In this document: positions 7,170 through 16,729 of the stretch, piece by piece
How the letters are laid out: every line of letters starts with the position of its first letter
Position numbering within the stretch: position 1 is the stretch's first letter
DNA from: Streptomyces sp. 35G-GA-8
GTDB taxonomy: Bacteria > Actinomycetota > Actinomycetes > Streptomycetales > Streptomycetaceae
Length of the DNA: 64,000 bases
NCBI RefSeq assembly: GCF_023534745.1
Contig: NZ_JAMHJQ010000003.1
Span: 559,021 to 623,020 of the forward strand
Direction: 5' to 3'
The notes under the pieces: model-generated
What the model was told of the DNA's origin: nothing
Databases searched by the model: none
Seen by the model: only the letters and a program-made list of their open reading frames with translations
Translations under genes and position numbers: made by a program

Positions 7170-8603
7170 TCAGCGCTGCGGTACGGGGAAGGCCACCGGG
7201 CTCCGGTAACCGGCCCGGTTCACCCCGCGGACGCCGAAGAAGACATTGTCCTTGGACAGGTCCACGGTGTGGCTCGTCCCGTTACCGGCCCTGATCACAT
7301 GGGTCCACTCCGGGTCGGTGGTCTCGCGCCACACCACCTCGTACCCGGTCAGATCGGGTGCGGTAACGGGCGCCCACACCAGCTCGGTGGAGTTGGTCAG
7401 CGAGCTGGTGACGATCTTCACCCCGCTCGGCGCGGCCGGGGCCTGGGCGAGCGTCCACAGCACCGCGGCGTTGACGCGCGCCACGCGGGCGATATAGCCG
7501 AAGTCGCAGAACTCGGGCAGATCGCCGTACTGCGTGCCGTCCTCGACCCGGACGTCCTGGTGCTGATGCGCGAAGTCCTCGGCCGGCTCGGTGAACCGGG
7601 CCGCGCTGTAGCCGCGTTCGAGGAAGGGGATGTGGTCACCACCGCGCAGATAGCGGTCCCGGCGGTAGACCACCCGGACGTCCATGCCCGTGGCGTCGTT
7701 GCTCGCCACGTCCCGGACGAAGCGCGCGAGCTGGCGGGTCCCCGAGTCGTTCTCACCGCCGACCGAGCGGCGGGTGGCGGCCTCCTGCGGGGTCTCGGAG
7801 CTGGGCACACCTTCGGCGAACAGCCGCACGGTGTACGGGTCCCGGCTGCCGTCGTCGGCCCGGGAGCTGCCGACGATGTCATTGGTGAACATGGCCCGGA
7901 CGTCGGTGCCCGCCGTCTTGAGCCAGTCCGCCAGATGCGTGGCCCCGTACAGCCCCTGCTCCTCACCGGCCACGGCGGCGAACACGATGGTCGCGGCGGG
8001 CCGCCGTTTCGCCATCACACGGGCCAGCTCCAGCGCCACGGCAACCCCGGAGGCGTCGTCATCGGCGCCCGGCGCGTCGCTCACCGCGTCCATGACATCG
8101 GAGGCACGCGAGTCGTAGTGGCCGGAGACGACATGGACACGATCGGGGTCGACCGAACCGCGCAGCGTCGCGAGGACGTTGGTGATCCGGGTCTCCACCG
8201 GGATCCGTGAGGCGGGTTCCTGCATATACGACTGGAGCTCCACGGTCATCCGGCCGCCGGAAGCCTCGGCGTACTTCTTCAGCTCGGCGTGGATCCAGTC
8301 CCGGGCGGCGCCGATCCCGCGCTCGGGATCGTCCTGGGAGGACAGGGTGTGCCGCGTCCCGAACGCGGCGAGCTTGCGCACGGTCGCCTCGATCCGGTCA
8401 CGGTCGATCTCCTTGAGCAGTTCCCGCAACTCCCGGCCGGGGGCCTGCGCGGTGGCGGGCCGGTCTCCGGATCCCCGCTCGGTGGACGCGCTCGCGGGGG
8501 CCGCCGACGCCGTCGACGCCAGTGCGGGAACTCCCACCACGGCGGTCGCGACGGTGGCGGAAAGGGCGGTTCTTCGAGGTATCCCGGTGGGGTGCTGCGA
8601 CAT
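7170..8603 (-). CDS. Tat-exported M28-family metallopeptidase with fibronectin-like C-terminal domain
   Basis: A 477-aa secreted aminopeptidase-like enzyme. The N-terminus has a twin-arginine signal (GIPRRTALSA, hydrophobic stretch, cleavage after an Ala-rich motif near residue 35). The M28 core shows the dinuclear-zinc ligands in order: VVSGHYDSRA (His), PGADDDASG (bridging Asp), AGEEQGLYG (catalytic and metal Glu), MFTNDIVGS (Asp) and a late His in HQHQDV. The last 90 residues (SGVKIVTSSLTNSTELVW onward) look like a fibronectin type III or related beta-sandwich. The gene is monocistronic, convergent with the sod-like gene and divergent from the next P450. The likely role is breakdown of extracellular peptides. 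Confidence 0.92.
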   Translation of the reverse strand: MSQHPTGIPRRTALSATVATAVVGVPALASTASAAPASASTERGSGDRPATAQAPGRELRELLKEIDRDRIEATVRKLAAFGTRHTLSSQDDPERGIGAARDWIHAELKKYAEASGGRMTVELQSYMQEPASRIPVETRITNVLATLRGSVDPDRVHVVSGHYDSRASDVMDAVSDAPGADDDASGVAVALELARVMAKRRPAATIVFAAVAGEEQGLYGATHLADWLKTAGTDVRAMFTNDIVGSSRADDGSRDPYTVRLFAEGVPSSETPQEAATRRSVGGENDSGTRQLARFVRDVASNDATGMDVRVVYRRDRYLRGGDHIPFLERGYSAARFTEPAEDFAHQHQDVRVEDGTQYGDLPEFCDFGYIARVARVNAAVLWTLAQAPAAPSGVKIVTSSLTNSTELVWAPVTAPDLTGYEVVWRETTDPEWTHVIRAGNGTSHTVDLSKDNVFFGVRGVNRAGYRSPVAFPVPQR

Positions 8604-8805
8604 GGCGAGTCCCTTCCATGGCTACATGAATGATCCGGCGCTCCATGGTCATGGACAGGCCAATCGGGCACAAGGTGGTCAACCTGTACGCGCGGTGTCC
8701 ATTACGTGCCACTCCGACAGTGTCCGCGGCAAACCTGTCGTTGGCCCCGCCCGTCGCCGCGGAACCGTGCTGGTCTTCGTCCCCGCCGCCGGATACCTTC
8801 CTGGA

Positions 8806-10008
8806 ATGCCTGACTTCGCCCCCCGGTCGAGCGCGTTCCTCGCCGACCCCTACCCCGCTTACGCCGAGCTGCGTGCCCGCGGCCGGGTGCACTACTACGA
8901 GCCGAGCGACCAATGGCTCGTCCCGCACCACGCGGATGTGTCGGCGCTGCTCCGGGACCGGCGGCTCGGCCGTTCCTACGGACACCGGTTCAGCCACGAG
9001 GAGTTCGGGAAGACCGCGCCGCCGCCCGGCCGTGAGCCGTTCCACGAGCTGAACGACCACGGCATGCTGGAGCTGGAGCCACCGGACCACACCCGGATCC
9101 GGCGCCTGGTGTCGAAGGCGTTCACCCCGCGTACGGTCGACCGGCTGGGGCCATATGTGCGGCGGCTCGCCGGGGAGCTGGTGGAGCGGCTCGTGGAGCG
9201 CGGCGGGGGCGACCTGCTGGAGGCCGTGGCGGAACCGCTGCCGGTCGCCGTCATCGCCGAGATGCTGGGCGTCCCGGAGACGGACCGGCCGCTGCTGCGG
9301 CCGTGGTCGGCGGCGATCGTCGGCATGTACGAGCTGAACCCGTCGGAGGAGACCGCCCGCCGCGCGGTCGTCGCGTCCCAGGAGTTCTCCGCGTATCTGC
9401 GCGACCTCATCTCCGTACGGCGCGAGAAGCCGGGAGAGGACCTGATCTCCGGGCTCATCGCGGCCCACGACCACGGCGAGAAGCTGACCGAGGCCGAGAT
9501 GGTCGCCACCTGCGCGCTGCTGCTGAACGCCGGGCACGAGGCGACCGTCAACGCCACCGTCAACGGGTGGTACGCGCTGTTCCGGCACCCCGGACAGCTC
9601 GCCGCCCTGCGCGCGGACAGGACCCTCCTGCCCACCGCCGTCGAGGAGCTGCTGCGCTACGACACACCGCTCCAGCTCTTCGAGCGCTGGGTGCTCGATC
9701 CGGTCGAGATCGGTGGTACCACCGTGCCGCGCGGGGCCGAGGTCGCCCTGCTCTTCGGCTCGGCCAACCGCGACCCGGCGGTCTTCGCCGATCCGGACGG
9801 CCTGGATCTGGCCCGTCGGGACAACCCGCACATATCATTCAGCGCGGGCATCCACTACTGCATCGGCGCGCCACTGGCCCGTATCGAACTGGCCGCGTCC
9901 ATGGCCGCGGTGCTGGAGCTGGCCCCCGGACTGCGGCCGGCCGCCGAGCCCGTACGCAAGCCGAACTTCGTGATCCGGGGACTGGAAGGGCTGCCGGTCG
10001 CGGTCTGA
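8806..10008 (+). CDS. cytochrome P450
   Basis: A 400-aa soluble P450 with all hallmarks: I-helix LLNAGHEATVNA, K-helix VEELLRYDTPL (ExxR present) and heme loop FSAGIHYCIGAPLARIEL. I took the ATG at 8806, where family similarity begins (MPDFAPRSSAFLADPYP); the frame stays open upstream but reads as non-coding. The ribosome site is weak, so a leaderless or near-leaderless message is possible. No redox partner or pathway gene adjoins it; the only downstream neighbour in the same direction is a small unknown protein. The substrate cannot be predicted. Confidence 0.93.
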   Translation: MPDFAPRSSAFLADPYPAYAELRARGRVHYYEPSDQWLVPHHADVSALLRDRRLGRSYGHRFSHEEFGKTAPPPGREPFHELNDHGMLELEPPDHTRIRRLVSKAFTPRTVDRLGPYVRRLAGELVERLVERGGGDLLEAVAEPLPVAVIAEMLGVPETDRPLLRPWSAAIVGMYELNPSEETARRAVVASQEFSAYLRDLISVRREKPGEDLISGLIAAHDHGEKLTEAEMVATCALLLNAGHEATVNATVNGWYALFRHPGQLAALRADRTLLPTAVEELLRYDTPLQLFERWVLDPVEIGGTTVPRGAEVALLFGSANRDPAVFADPDGLDLARRDNPHISFSAGIHYCIGAPLARIELAASMAAVLELAPGLRPAAEPVRKPNFVIRGLEGLPVAV

Positions 10009-10057
10009 GGGACGGCGCGGCCATGCAATGTCAGTGGTGGGTGGGACGCTGGCTGAC

Positions 10058-10324
10058 ATGGACGAACTGATACGGCGGCGGGTGTACGGCGCCGACCACG
10101 AGGACCCGGACCCGGGGCCCAGGCCCGGCCATGTCTACCGTGAGCTGGTCGCAGGACCGCTGGACGGCCTGCTCCTCGATGTCACCGGCTGGACGGCCGG
10201 ACAGCTGCGCGAAGGCGCCGCGCTGGCCACCGAGATCGGCGCGTACGGATCCGGGGGCCACGCGCTGTACGGCCCAGGGCCCGCGGACCCGTGGCTGTGG
10301 GACTGGCGGGGCGACACCCCCTGA
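10058..10324 (+). CDS. small hypothetical protein
   Basis: An 88-aa soluble protein (MDELIRRRVYGADHEDP at the start, PADPWLWDWRGDTP at the end) with no domain I recognise. It is acidic, Gly/Pro-rich, and has no signal or membrane segment. It starts 49 bp after the P450 stop and reads in the same direction, so it may share that transcript. An earlier in-frame ATG at 10028 adds ten unconvincing residues. Codon positions are strongly G/C-biased, supporting a real gene. Confidence 0.6.
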   Translation: MDELIRRRVYGADHEDPDPGPRPGHVYRELVAGPLDGLLLDVTGWTAGQLREGAALATEIGAYGSGGHALYGPGPADPWLWDWRGDTP

Positions 10325-10350
10325 CTCGGCCACCCACAGCCGGACACGCC

Positions 10351-11784
10351 TTAGAACGAGTACGGATCAACCTTCCCGGTGACCGTGCCGGCGAGCAGCC
10401 GTCGCAGCGTGGAGGCCTCGGCCGGCCGCTCCTCGCCCGGGGCCCGTTCGTCGGCCGCCGACCGGTCGGGGGCGGGAATCACGTAGTCGGCCCTCAGCTC
10501 GTATCTGATGGGCAGGGAGCGCAGGCCCCGTACGAACGGTGAGGAGCGCCAGGGGAGTTGGTCCGCCGGTACGGCCAGTTCCAGCAGCGCGAAGTGCTCG
10601 AACAGGCACTCAAGGGCCAGCGTGGTGATCGTGGTCGCCAGCTCACGCGCCGGGCACTGCCGCGGCCCCGCTCCCCAGGAGAGATGCGCGCGCGTGCTCG
10701 TCGCCCGGTCCGGGGACGTACCGGCCGCCGAGCGCAGGTCCGCGTGCGTGGCCGCGGTGGCGATCCATACCGGCTCGCCCGCCCGGATGACATACCCGCC
10801 CAGCCGCTGGTCTTTGAGCGGGAACCGCGGCATGAAGTTGGCCAACGGGGGCTTCCGCAGGACGACATGATTGACGGTCTCGCGGATCATGCCCGCCGAC
10901 AGGCTCGCGCGTGCGCGGCCGTCGCCGGTGATGATCTCGACGACGGCGTTCGCGATGAGGATGCCCGCGTGGTCGGAGATCATCCCCATGAGCATGGTGA
11001 GTTCGTGGGCCAGCTCCGAGGACGTCAGCTGAGGATGTGCGGCCAGCATGTAGGAGGGGAAGTCCTCGCCCGGCCGGCGCCGCTTCTCCTCGGCGAGTGC
11101 GCCCATGGCGGTGTGTACGCGCTCGGAGGCCACGGCCGAGTCGGGTCCGGCGTCCAGGATCCGCCAGATGTCCATGAGGGTCCGCTCGCCGTGGGATCCC
11201 GAGGCGCCCAGCAGCTCGCCGGCCACCATGAGCGGCAGCGGACGGGAGAACCGCGCGGCCAGATCCGCCGTACCCGACCTGCCCTCCTGGGCGAGGAGCA
11301 CGACGAGTTCGTTCGCGGTTCTGCGGATGTTGTCCTTGAGCCGGCGGGTCTGCGGATGCCCCGGGTCCTGGAAGGGTTTCAGCGCCGCGTCCCACGCCGT
11401 CCGGTATCGGGAGTGGTCGGCCCCACCGCGCGCCATCGTGTTGCCGGCCTCCAGCGCGGGAGCGACCGGCCAGTCGGCCGGGACGCGGCCCTCGTTGCGG
11501 GCGCGCCAGTGCTGGATGCCCTTGGGCCACATCGCGTCGTTCTGGAGTATGTGCAGCGCCTCCTGGTATCCCAGCACCAGCCAGACGGGTACACCGAGCA
11601 GATCCACTGGAGCGACCGCCCCGTGCCGGCTCCGTAACCGTTCGTGCACGGCCTCCGGGTGGTCCTGATACTCACGTCCGAGCAGAGGCTCCGTCGTCAG
11701 TGACTCCAGAGTGATGTACGGGGAGTAGCCCCCGCTGCCTCGTTCCACGCCGGTCTCTTCCACTCTTCCCTCGGTGCGGCTCAC
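10351..11784 (-). CDS. divergent cytochrome P450 lacking the ExxR motif
   Basis: A 477-aa P450-fold protein. The heme-binding region is present as LSWGAGPRQCPARELA with the Cys ligand, but two near-universal motifs are changed. The K-helix reads IRETVNHVVLRKPP, where ExxR has become ExxN, and the I-helix reads MISDHAGILIANAV without the acid/alcohol pair. The C-terminal tail (about 45 residues, Pro/Glu/Ala-rich) is longer than usual. From established knowledge, the CYP156/CYP157 group of Streptomyces lacks a canonical ExxR yet can fold and bind heme, and some members sit beside conservons; I see no conservon here. It may be a non-classical oxidase or a heme-binding regulatory protein. Confidence 0.85.
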   Translation of the reverse strand: MSRTEGRVEETGVERGSGGYSPYITLESLTTEPLLGREYQDHPEAVHERLRSRHGAVAPVDLLGVPVWLVLGYQEALHILQNDAMWPKGIQHWRARNEGRVPADWPVAPALEAGNTMARGGADHSRYRTAWDAALKPFQDPGHPQTRRLKDNIRRTANELVVLLAQEGRSGTADLAARFSRPLPLMVAGELLGASGSHGERTLMDIWRILDAGPDSAVASERVHTAMGALAEEKRRRPGEDFPSYMLAAHPQLTSSELAHELTMLMGMISDHAGILIANAVVEIITGDGRARASLSAGMIRETVNHVVLRKPPLANFMPRFPLKDQRLGGYVIRAGEPVWIATAATHADLRSAAGTSPDRATSTRAHLSWGAGPRQCPARELATTITTLALECLFEHFALLELAVPADQLPWRSSPFVRGLRSLPIRYELRADYVIPAPDRSAADERAPGEERPAEASTLRRLLAGTVTGKVDPYSF

Positions 11785-12135
11785 CGCACCGGGGGTCGAC
11801 CGGCGGCGCGGCGAACTGCGCAGCGTTCAACAAGCAGGTACGCGAGTCCGGTTGGGTGTGATCACCACCGGCCGCCCAGTCGCCCTCCACGGTGCTCCGG
11901 CGGGGCCTCCTTGCCAAGCCCGGCAACATCAAAGGCTTGGACAACAAATTCACCGGAGAAGGCGGGCCCTTCGAGCGGTCGCCTTCGGGTCGCCTTCCGG
12001 TTGTCTTCCGGGCGGTCGCCTCCGTACGGCCTCCCCGCACCGCACAGTGGCGGTATGGCCGCCCCGGCACGGGCAACGGCGTTACGGTGAAGAGTTACTG
12101 ACGGCACGTCAGCGACGACTGCGGGGGGAATCGCG
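11785..12135. promoter_or_regulatory. divergent intergenic region, P450 and CHAT genes
   Basis: A 350-bp gene-free gap between two divergent genes. The section at 11975-12030 carries imperfect direct repeats of GGTCGCCTT/GGTTGTCTT about 11 bp apart. No recognisable -10/-35 pair stands out. It presumably holds both promoters. Confidence 0.3.
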
Positions 12136-15100
12136 ATGACGGAGATCCACAGGCTGGACCCGGTCGAGCGGGCGCGGCAACTCGCCGACTGGGGGATCGC
12201 GCTGGCCGATCGCTTCCTGCGGCTGGGAGACCGTATGACCGGTCCCGATCCCCTCGCGCCCGACCGGGTACGGGAGGCGGTCGGTCAACTGGCCGTGGAG
12301 GAAGCGCGGGACGTGCTGCTGGAGGCGGACCGGGAACTGCCCCTCGACGATCCGCGTCGCCTCCGTCTGGATGTCCGGCTCGGCAGCGTGCTGATGATCC
12401 GCCATGTCCGGTTCGGGGGCGAGGACGAGGAACGGCGGATCGCGCTGACGGTGTTCCGGCGCGTCCTCAACACCGCCCGGCCGGGGAGCTGGGACCAGGA
12501 CTACGCCCGGCTGTGGCTCGGCTGGATGCTCTTCTTCCCCGCACTGCCACGGCAGTTGAGACTCGGCGCCCCCGTCGACTTCGAGTCGGCCAGGCGATGG
12601 ATGCAGGCTCCGCCGAGCGATCCCGAGGAGCGGGCGCGACTTGTCGCCCATCTCGACGAGTCGATCGGCCATCTCCAGTACAGCAGCGCCTGCCCGCGGT
12701 GGCCGGAACCCGTCCATGGCTCGCTGAAGCTCATGCTCGGGATGGTGCCGATCCTGCGCATGGTGCTCGGAGGGCCCTTCGACCCCCTGTCGATGATGCG
12801 TTCGCTGCCCCTGTTCCAGCAGGGGGTGGGGCTGATGCCCAAGGGCGCCGTGAACCGGACCGAGTTCCAGTCCTTCGCGCGACTGGCCGCCCTGGAGGTG
12901 TCCCGTCACACCGACGGCACGCCCGGAGAGACCGGCCCGGCGCTGGAGGAGGCCATCGACACCCTTCCCCCGGGACACCTCCTGCGGGACGCTCTGCTCG
13001 GCGAATTGGCGCAGGAGTATCTGGACCGTGCGTCGGACTCGGGCACCGACGAGGATCTGGCGGCCGCGTCCGCCGTCCTGGCCAGGGCGAGGGCGGAGAT
13101 CACCGCCGGCAGCCCGTGGTACGACTCCGTGCTGGATCTGCTCGGCTCACGGCAGTTCCTGGAGGCGCTGCGGCACCGCTCCCCGGAGCTGGTGGACGAG
13201 TCGGTCGTGGCCGGGGTGCGCGCGCTGCTGCGCTGGCGCCCCGACGGCGCGCCCGCTCCCCGGGGCGCCTCGCCGAACGGTCTGTCGGAGGCGCTGGCTG
13301 CCGCGGACAAGATGCTGGAGCGTACGGCCGGGCTCGCCCCTGACGACTCCCACCCCGGCGTCGCCCATCTCCAGGTGGGCGGTTCGCTGATGCTCCGGGC
13401 CGTGATCTCCGGAGAGACGGAGGACAGCCGGCGCGCCCTGGCGCATCTGCGGAGGGCCACCGAACTGATCCCGGCGGAGCACGCCGTCGCACCGGCCGCT
13501 CTGGCGTTGCTGGGAGGCACGCTCGACTTCCACTATCTGCGGCACGGCACCCGCCAGGACGCCGAGACGGGACGGATCTTCCTGGACCACGCCACCGGCG
13601 CCGCGGTCGCGCACCGGCCCCTCAAACGCCCCGCCAGGTACCAGAAGTTCGGCGAGACCTTCCGGGCCCTCGCCCTGGGGCTGCGCGCCAATGAGGAGGG
13701 CGACGGCGCGGCGGAGGCGCTGGCCGAACTCCGGACCATCGTCGGGAGCGACGGCGCACTCCTGCTGCCCGCGCCCGTGAACGTCGCCACGGCCATCGGC
13801 ATGCTCGGACACGCCATGAAGAACCAGGACTGGGACGAACTGACCGCCGGGCTGGACCTGCTGGAGGAGACCGCACTCGGTGACGATTTCGCCGTCTCCT
13901 GGCTCCAGCCGATGGCGGCCACGTTCGGCGGGCTGGCTGCCGTGGTGCGAGGGGCGGTACGGGGGGACACCGCCGAGCTGCGGCGAGGGACGTCCCTGCT
14001 GGAAGAGTTCGTGGCACAGGAGTCGCGGCTTCCCGCGGACTTCCGCCTCATGGGACACGCCGGTCTCGGCTCGGCCCGGCTGATGCTGAATCTGCTCAAC
14101 GGCGATCCGGAGGTACTGGCGACTGCGCTGCTCGGCCTGGAACGCGCCCGGGAGCGGATGGGCCCGGATACGCCGCCCATCGCGGCCGTGGCCGTACTGG
14201 ACGGCCTCGCCGACGGATATCGGCGGCGCGGAGATCCCGCGGCGGGCGACCTCTCCGCCGCGGTCGACGCGGGTCTCGCCGTGATCCGGACCGTGGCCGC
14301 CGAGGTGATGCTCCAGCGCGGCGCCCATCACGGACTGCTCCCCGCCAGGGGCGCGGCGCGCAGGGCCGTACGCGTCGCGCACTGGAGTCTGGCGGACGGA
14401 CATCCGCGCACGGCCGTCGAGGCGCTCGAACTGGGGCGGGCGCTCGTACTGCGCGCCTCGACCACCGCGACCGACGTACCGGACCGGCTGGTGGCGGCCG
14501 GGCGGCCGGACCTCGCCGACCGCTGGCGCGCCCATGTGCTCGACAGCCCGGCGCCGGTGCTGCCACCGGCGCCTCCCCTGGTGTCCGCGCCCGGATCCGG
14601 GGGCGCGGCGGACCCGGACGCCGTCGTGGCCGAGAGCCTGCGCGGTACGGTGCGGCTGCTGCTCGAACAGGGCATGCCCGGCGGGGAGATCCCCAGCGAG
14701 CTGCGGCGGCAGGCACTGGGCGTACTCGCCGAGCACGACGGCCGGCACAGCCTGCACGAAGCGCTCACCCCGGCGGCTCTCGGGAAGTCCCTCGCCGCGG
14801 TGCACGCCGACGCGCTGGTCTACCTCCTGGACGGGCCCGAGGACAGCGATGCCCCCGGCGCCGCGCTGCTGGTGGACACGGACGGCCGCGTCGTACACAT
14901 CCCCCTGCCAGGACTGGCGTGGCGTGCCTGTGCTCCGCTCCGGTCGTACATCTCCGCCCGCACGGCGTTCTCCCGGGCCCGCGGCGCCGGGCGCGAAAGC
15001 GCCGAGAGCGACTGGCGGGCCGCGCTGGACCGCCTCTGCGACTGGGCGTACCCGGCGGCGATGGGACCGGTGCTCGACGAGATCGCGGCCTGGGACCGGG

Positions 15101-15999
15101 ACCGCGACCGGCCCCCGCATCTGGTGCTTGTGCCCTGCTCCACGCTCGGCGTGGTCACCTGGCACGCCGCCCGCGCCCCGGCCGCCGGCACCGGCGACGC
15201 GACGGGGTACCGCTATGTGATCCAGGACGCGGTGGTGTCCTACGCGGCGAGTGGCAGGCAGTTCGCGGAGGCGGCCGGACGCGACCAACTGCCGCCCGCC
15301 GACGACCCCGTCATCGTTCTCGACCCCAGCGGCGACCTCCTGTGGCCGGTGCTGGAGGCGGAGGGCATCCGCGACGCCCACTACCCGCGGGCCCGCGTCC
15401 TGGGCGCCGAGACGGAAACGGCCGAGGAACACGCCCGACTGCCCGAGCGCGTACTCGCCTGTCTGCCCGGCCGGGGAGAGACGGGCGCCTCCCTCCTCCA
15501 TCTCGGCTGCCACGCCGACACACGAGAGGTCCCGCTCGATTCGGCCCTGCTCTTCGGCGGCACCCGGGAGAGCGAGCGTGCCGCGCGGACCGAACTGAAG
15601 CTCCCGATCTCGCGGGTGCTCGAACGGGCGGCGGGCCGCCGCCCCGGCAGCCCCGGCGGCCTCGTCGTACTCAACGCCTGTCTCAGCGATCTGAGCGAAC
15701 GTGACCACGACGAGGCGCTCACTCTCGCCACCGCCTTCCTGACCGCGGGAGCGGCCGGCGTCGTCGGCTCACGCTGGAACGTTCCCGACCGGCCCGGCGG
15801 CCTGCTCATGACCGTGTTCCATCACCATCTCTCCCAGGGCGTCACGCCCGCACGCGCCCTGCGCGCCGCGCAGCTGTGGATGCTCGACCCGGAGCGCGCG
15901 CCCGTCCCCGGAATGAGCCGGCTGATGGCCGGGCAGGTGAACGACCCCGAACACCTTCACATCCACGCCTGGGCCGCGTACACCCACCAGGGACGCTGA
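12136..15999 (+). CDS. CHAT-domain protease with long TPR-like N-terminal region
   Basis: A 1287-aa protein. Residues 1-900 are alpha-helical with repeated leucine/alanine-spaced helices typical of TPR or TPR-like solenoids. Residues about 930-1287 are a CHAT (caspase-HetF associated with TPRs) domain. The catalytic dyad is visible: His1126 in LLHLGCHADTR and Cys1182 in VVLNACLSDLS, followed by the conserved AGAAGVVGSRWNVPD. CHAT proteases are caspase-like and in bacteria often act as activators of an effector in conflict or cell-death systems. It lies 30 bp before a gene pair of the RES toxin-antitoxin type on the same strand, so a three-gene functional unit is plausible. The ATG at 12136 follows GGGGGAA. 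Confidence 0.9.
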   Translation: MTEIHRLDPVERARQLADWGIALADRFLRLGDRMTGPDPLAPDRVREAVGQLAVEEARDVLLEADRELPLDDPRRLRLDVRLGSVLMIRHVRFGGEDEERRIALTVFRRVLNTARPGSWDQDYARLWLGWMLFFPALPRQLRLGAPVDFESARRWMQAPPSDPEERARLVAHLDESIGHLQYSSACPRWPEPVHGSLKLMLGMVPILRMVLGGPFDPLSMMRSLPLFQQGVGLMPKGAVNRTEFQSFARLAALEVSRHTDGTPGETGPALEEAIDTLPPGHLLRDALLGELAQEYLDRASDSGTDEDLAAASAVLARARAEITAGSPWYDSVLDLLGSRQFLEALRHRSPELVDESVVAGVRALLRWRPDGAPAPRGASPNGLSEALAAADKMLERTAGLAPDDSHPGVAHLQVGGSLMLRAVISGETEDSRRALAHLRRATELIPAEHAVAPAALALLGGTLDFHYLRHGTRQDAETGRIFLDHATGAAVAHRPLKRPARYQKFGETFRALALGLRANEEGDGAAEALAELRTIVGSDGALLLPAPVNVATAIGMLGHAMKNQDWDELTAGLDLLEETALGDDFAVSWLQPMAATFGGLAAVVRGAVRGDTAELRRGTSLLEEFVAQESRLPADFRLMGHAGLGSARLMLNLLNGDPEVLATALLGLERARERMGPDTPPIAAVAVLDGLADGYRRRGDPAAGDLSAAVDAGLAVIRTVAAEVMLQRGAHHGLLPARGAARRAVRVAHWSLADGHPRTAVEALELGRALVLRASTTATDVPDRLVAAGRPDLADRWRAHVLDSPAPVLPPAPPLVSAPGSGGAADPDAVVAESLRGTVRLLLEQGMPGGEIPSELRRQALGVLAEHDGRHSLHEALTPAALGKSLAAVHADALVYLLDGPEDSDAPGAALLVDTDGRVVHIPLPGLAWRACAPLRSYISARTAFSRARGAGRESAESDWRAALDRLCDWAYPAAMGPVLDEIAAWDRDRDRPPHLVLVPCSTLGVVTWHAARAPAAGTGDATGYRYVIQDAVVSYAASGRQFAEAAGRDQLPPADDPVIVLDPSGDLLWPVLEAEGIRDAHYPRARVLGAETETAEEHARLPERVLACLPGRGETGASLLHLGCHADTREVPLDSALLFGGTRESERAARTELKLPISRVLERAAGRRPGSPGGLVVLNACLSDLSERDHDEALTLATAFLTAGAAGVVGSRWNVPDRPGGLLMTVFHHHLSQGVTPARALRAAQLWMLDPERAPVPGMSRLMAGQVNDPEHLHIHAWAAYTHQGR

Positions 16000-16029
16000 C
16001 CTCCCACCGTCCAGCCGGAGTTGACGCCG

Positions 16030-16728
16030 ATGAGCTTGGCAGACCTGAACAGGATCGTGACGGACCACCGGGCCGACCTGGTCGCGCGGCTCGACGCCGG
16101 CGACCGGGCCGAAGTCGCGTCGATCCAGGCCCGGATGCGAGCCGCCGATGACCCGAAACCGCACGCGAGACGGCTGCTGCTCGCCCTCGCCGAGGCGCTT
16201 CCCCCCGACCACCCGGTGGCGCTGGCGATCCTTCGGGGGGCCAACTGGCGGGCTCCGGACGTGCTGGACCGCGCGGCCATCGACGCGGAGGCCGCGGCCA
16301 TCCTGTCCCTCGCCGGTCTCTCCTTCGAGCCGGAGGACGCCGATACCACGGACGCCGGTATCCCGGTCCCCGCACCCGCCGCGCTCATGGACCTCGTCCG
16401 GCGCCGCGTGCTCGCGGTCACCCCCGTGCTCAGCGACGACGAGGCACGCGCTCTGCGCCGGAACCCCATGGCGCGCGACCTCATCCGGCTGGACAGGCCC
16501 GGAGAGGCGACGGCCTTCCCCCGCTTCCAGTTCGAGCCCTCGGGCCGGCCCCGGGAGGTGGTGGTACGGGTCAACCGGTTGCTCGGCGCCGACCGGGACC
16601 CATGGGGTGTGACCGCCTGGTGGCTGGCCTCGAACGTCTGGCTGGGGAAGCCGCCCGCCGCTCTGCTGGGCGCGGACAGGGACGACGAGCTGGTGGCCTG
16701 CGCCGGTGCGGCCCTGGGGGAGGACTGA
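16030..16728 (+). CDS. Xre/MbcA/ParS-type antitoxin-like protein (RES partner)
   Basis: A 232-aa protein immediately upstream of a RES-domain toxin, one base away. The C-terminal 70 residues (FPRFQFEPSGRPREV, then the DPWGVTAWWLASNVWL and KPPAALL segments) match the layout of the toxin-binding domain of Xre/MbcA/ParS antitoxins. The N-terminal 100 residues are helical and do not show an obvious helix-turn-helix, so DNA binding is uncertain. The start is the ATG at 16030 with CGGAG upstream; a TTG at 16021 is less likely. By analogy to RES/Xre pairs the protein should bind and block the toxin and may autoregulate. Confidence 0.75.
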   Translation: MSLADLNRIVTDHRADLVARLDAGDRAEVASIQARMRAADDPKPHARRLLLALAEALPPDHPVALAILRGANWRAPDVLDRAAIDAEAAAILSLAGLSFEPEDADTTDAGIPVPAPAALMDLVRRRVLAVTPVLSDDEARALRRNPMARDLIRLDRPGEATAFPRFQFEPSGRPREVVVRVNRLLGADRDPWGVTAWWLASNVWLGKPPAALLGADRDDELVACAGAALGED

Positions 16729-16729
16729 T

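Noticed and set aside
13147-15708. 853-codon frame opposite the CHAT gene
   Set aside because: Antisense shadow of a GC-rich gene; no domain, poor residue pattern, and the plus strand carries the intact CHAT dyad.
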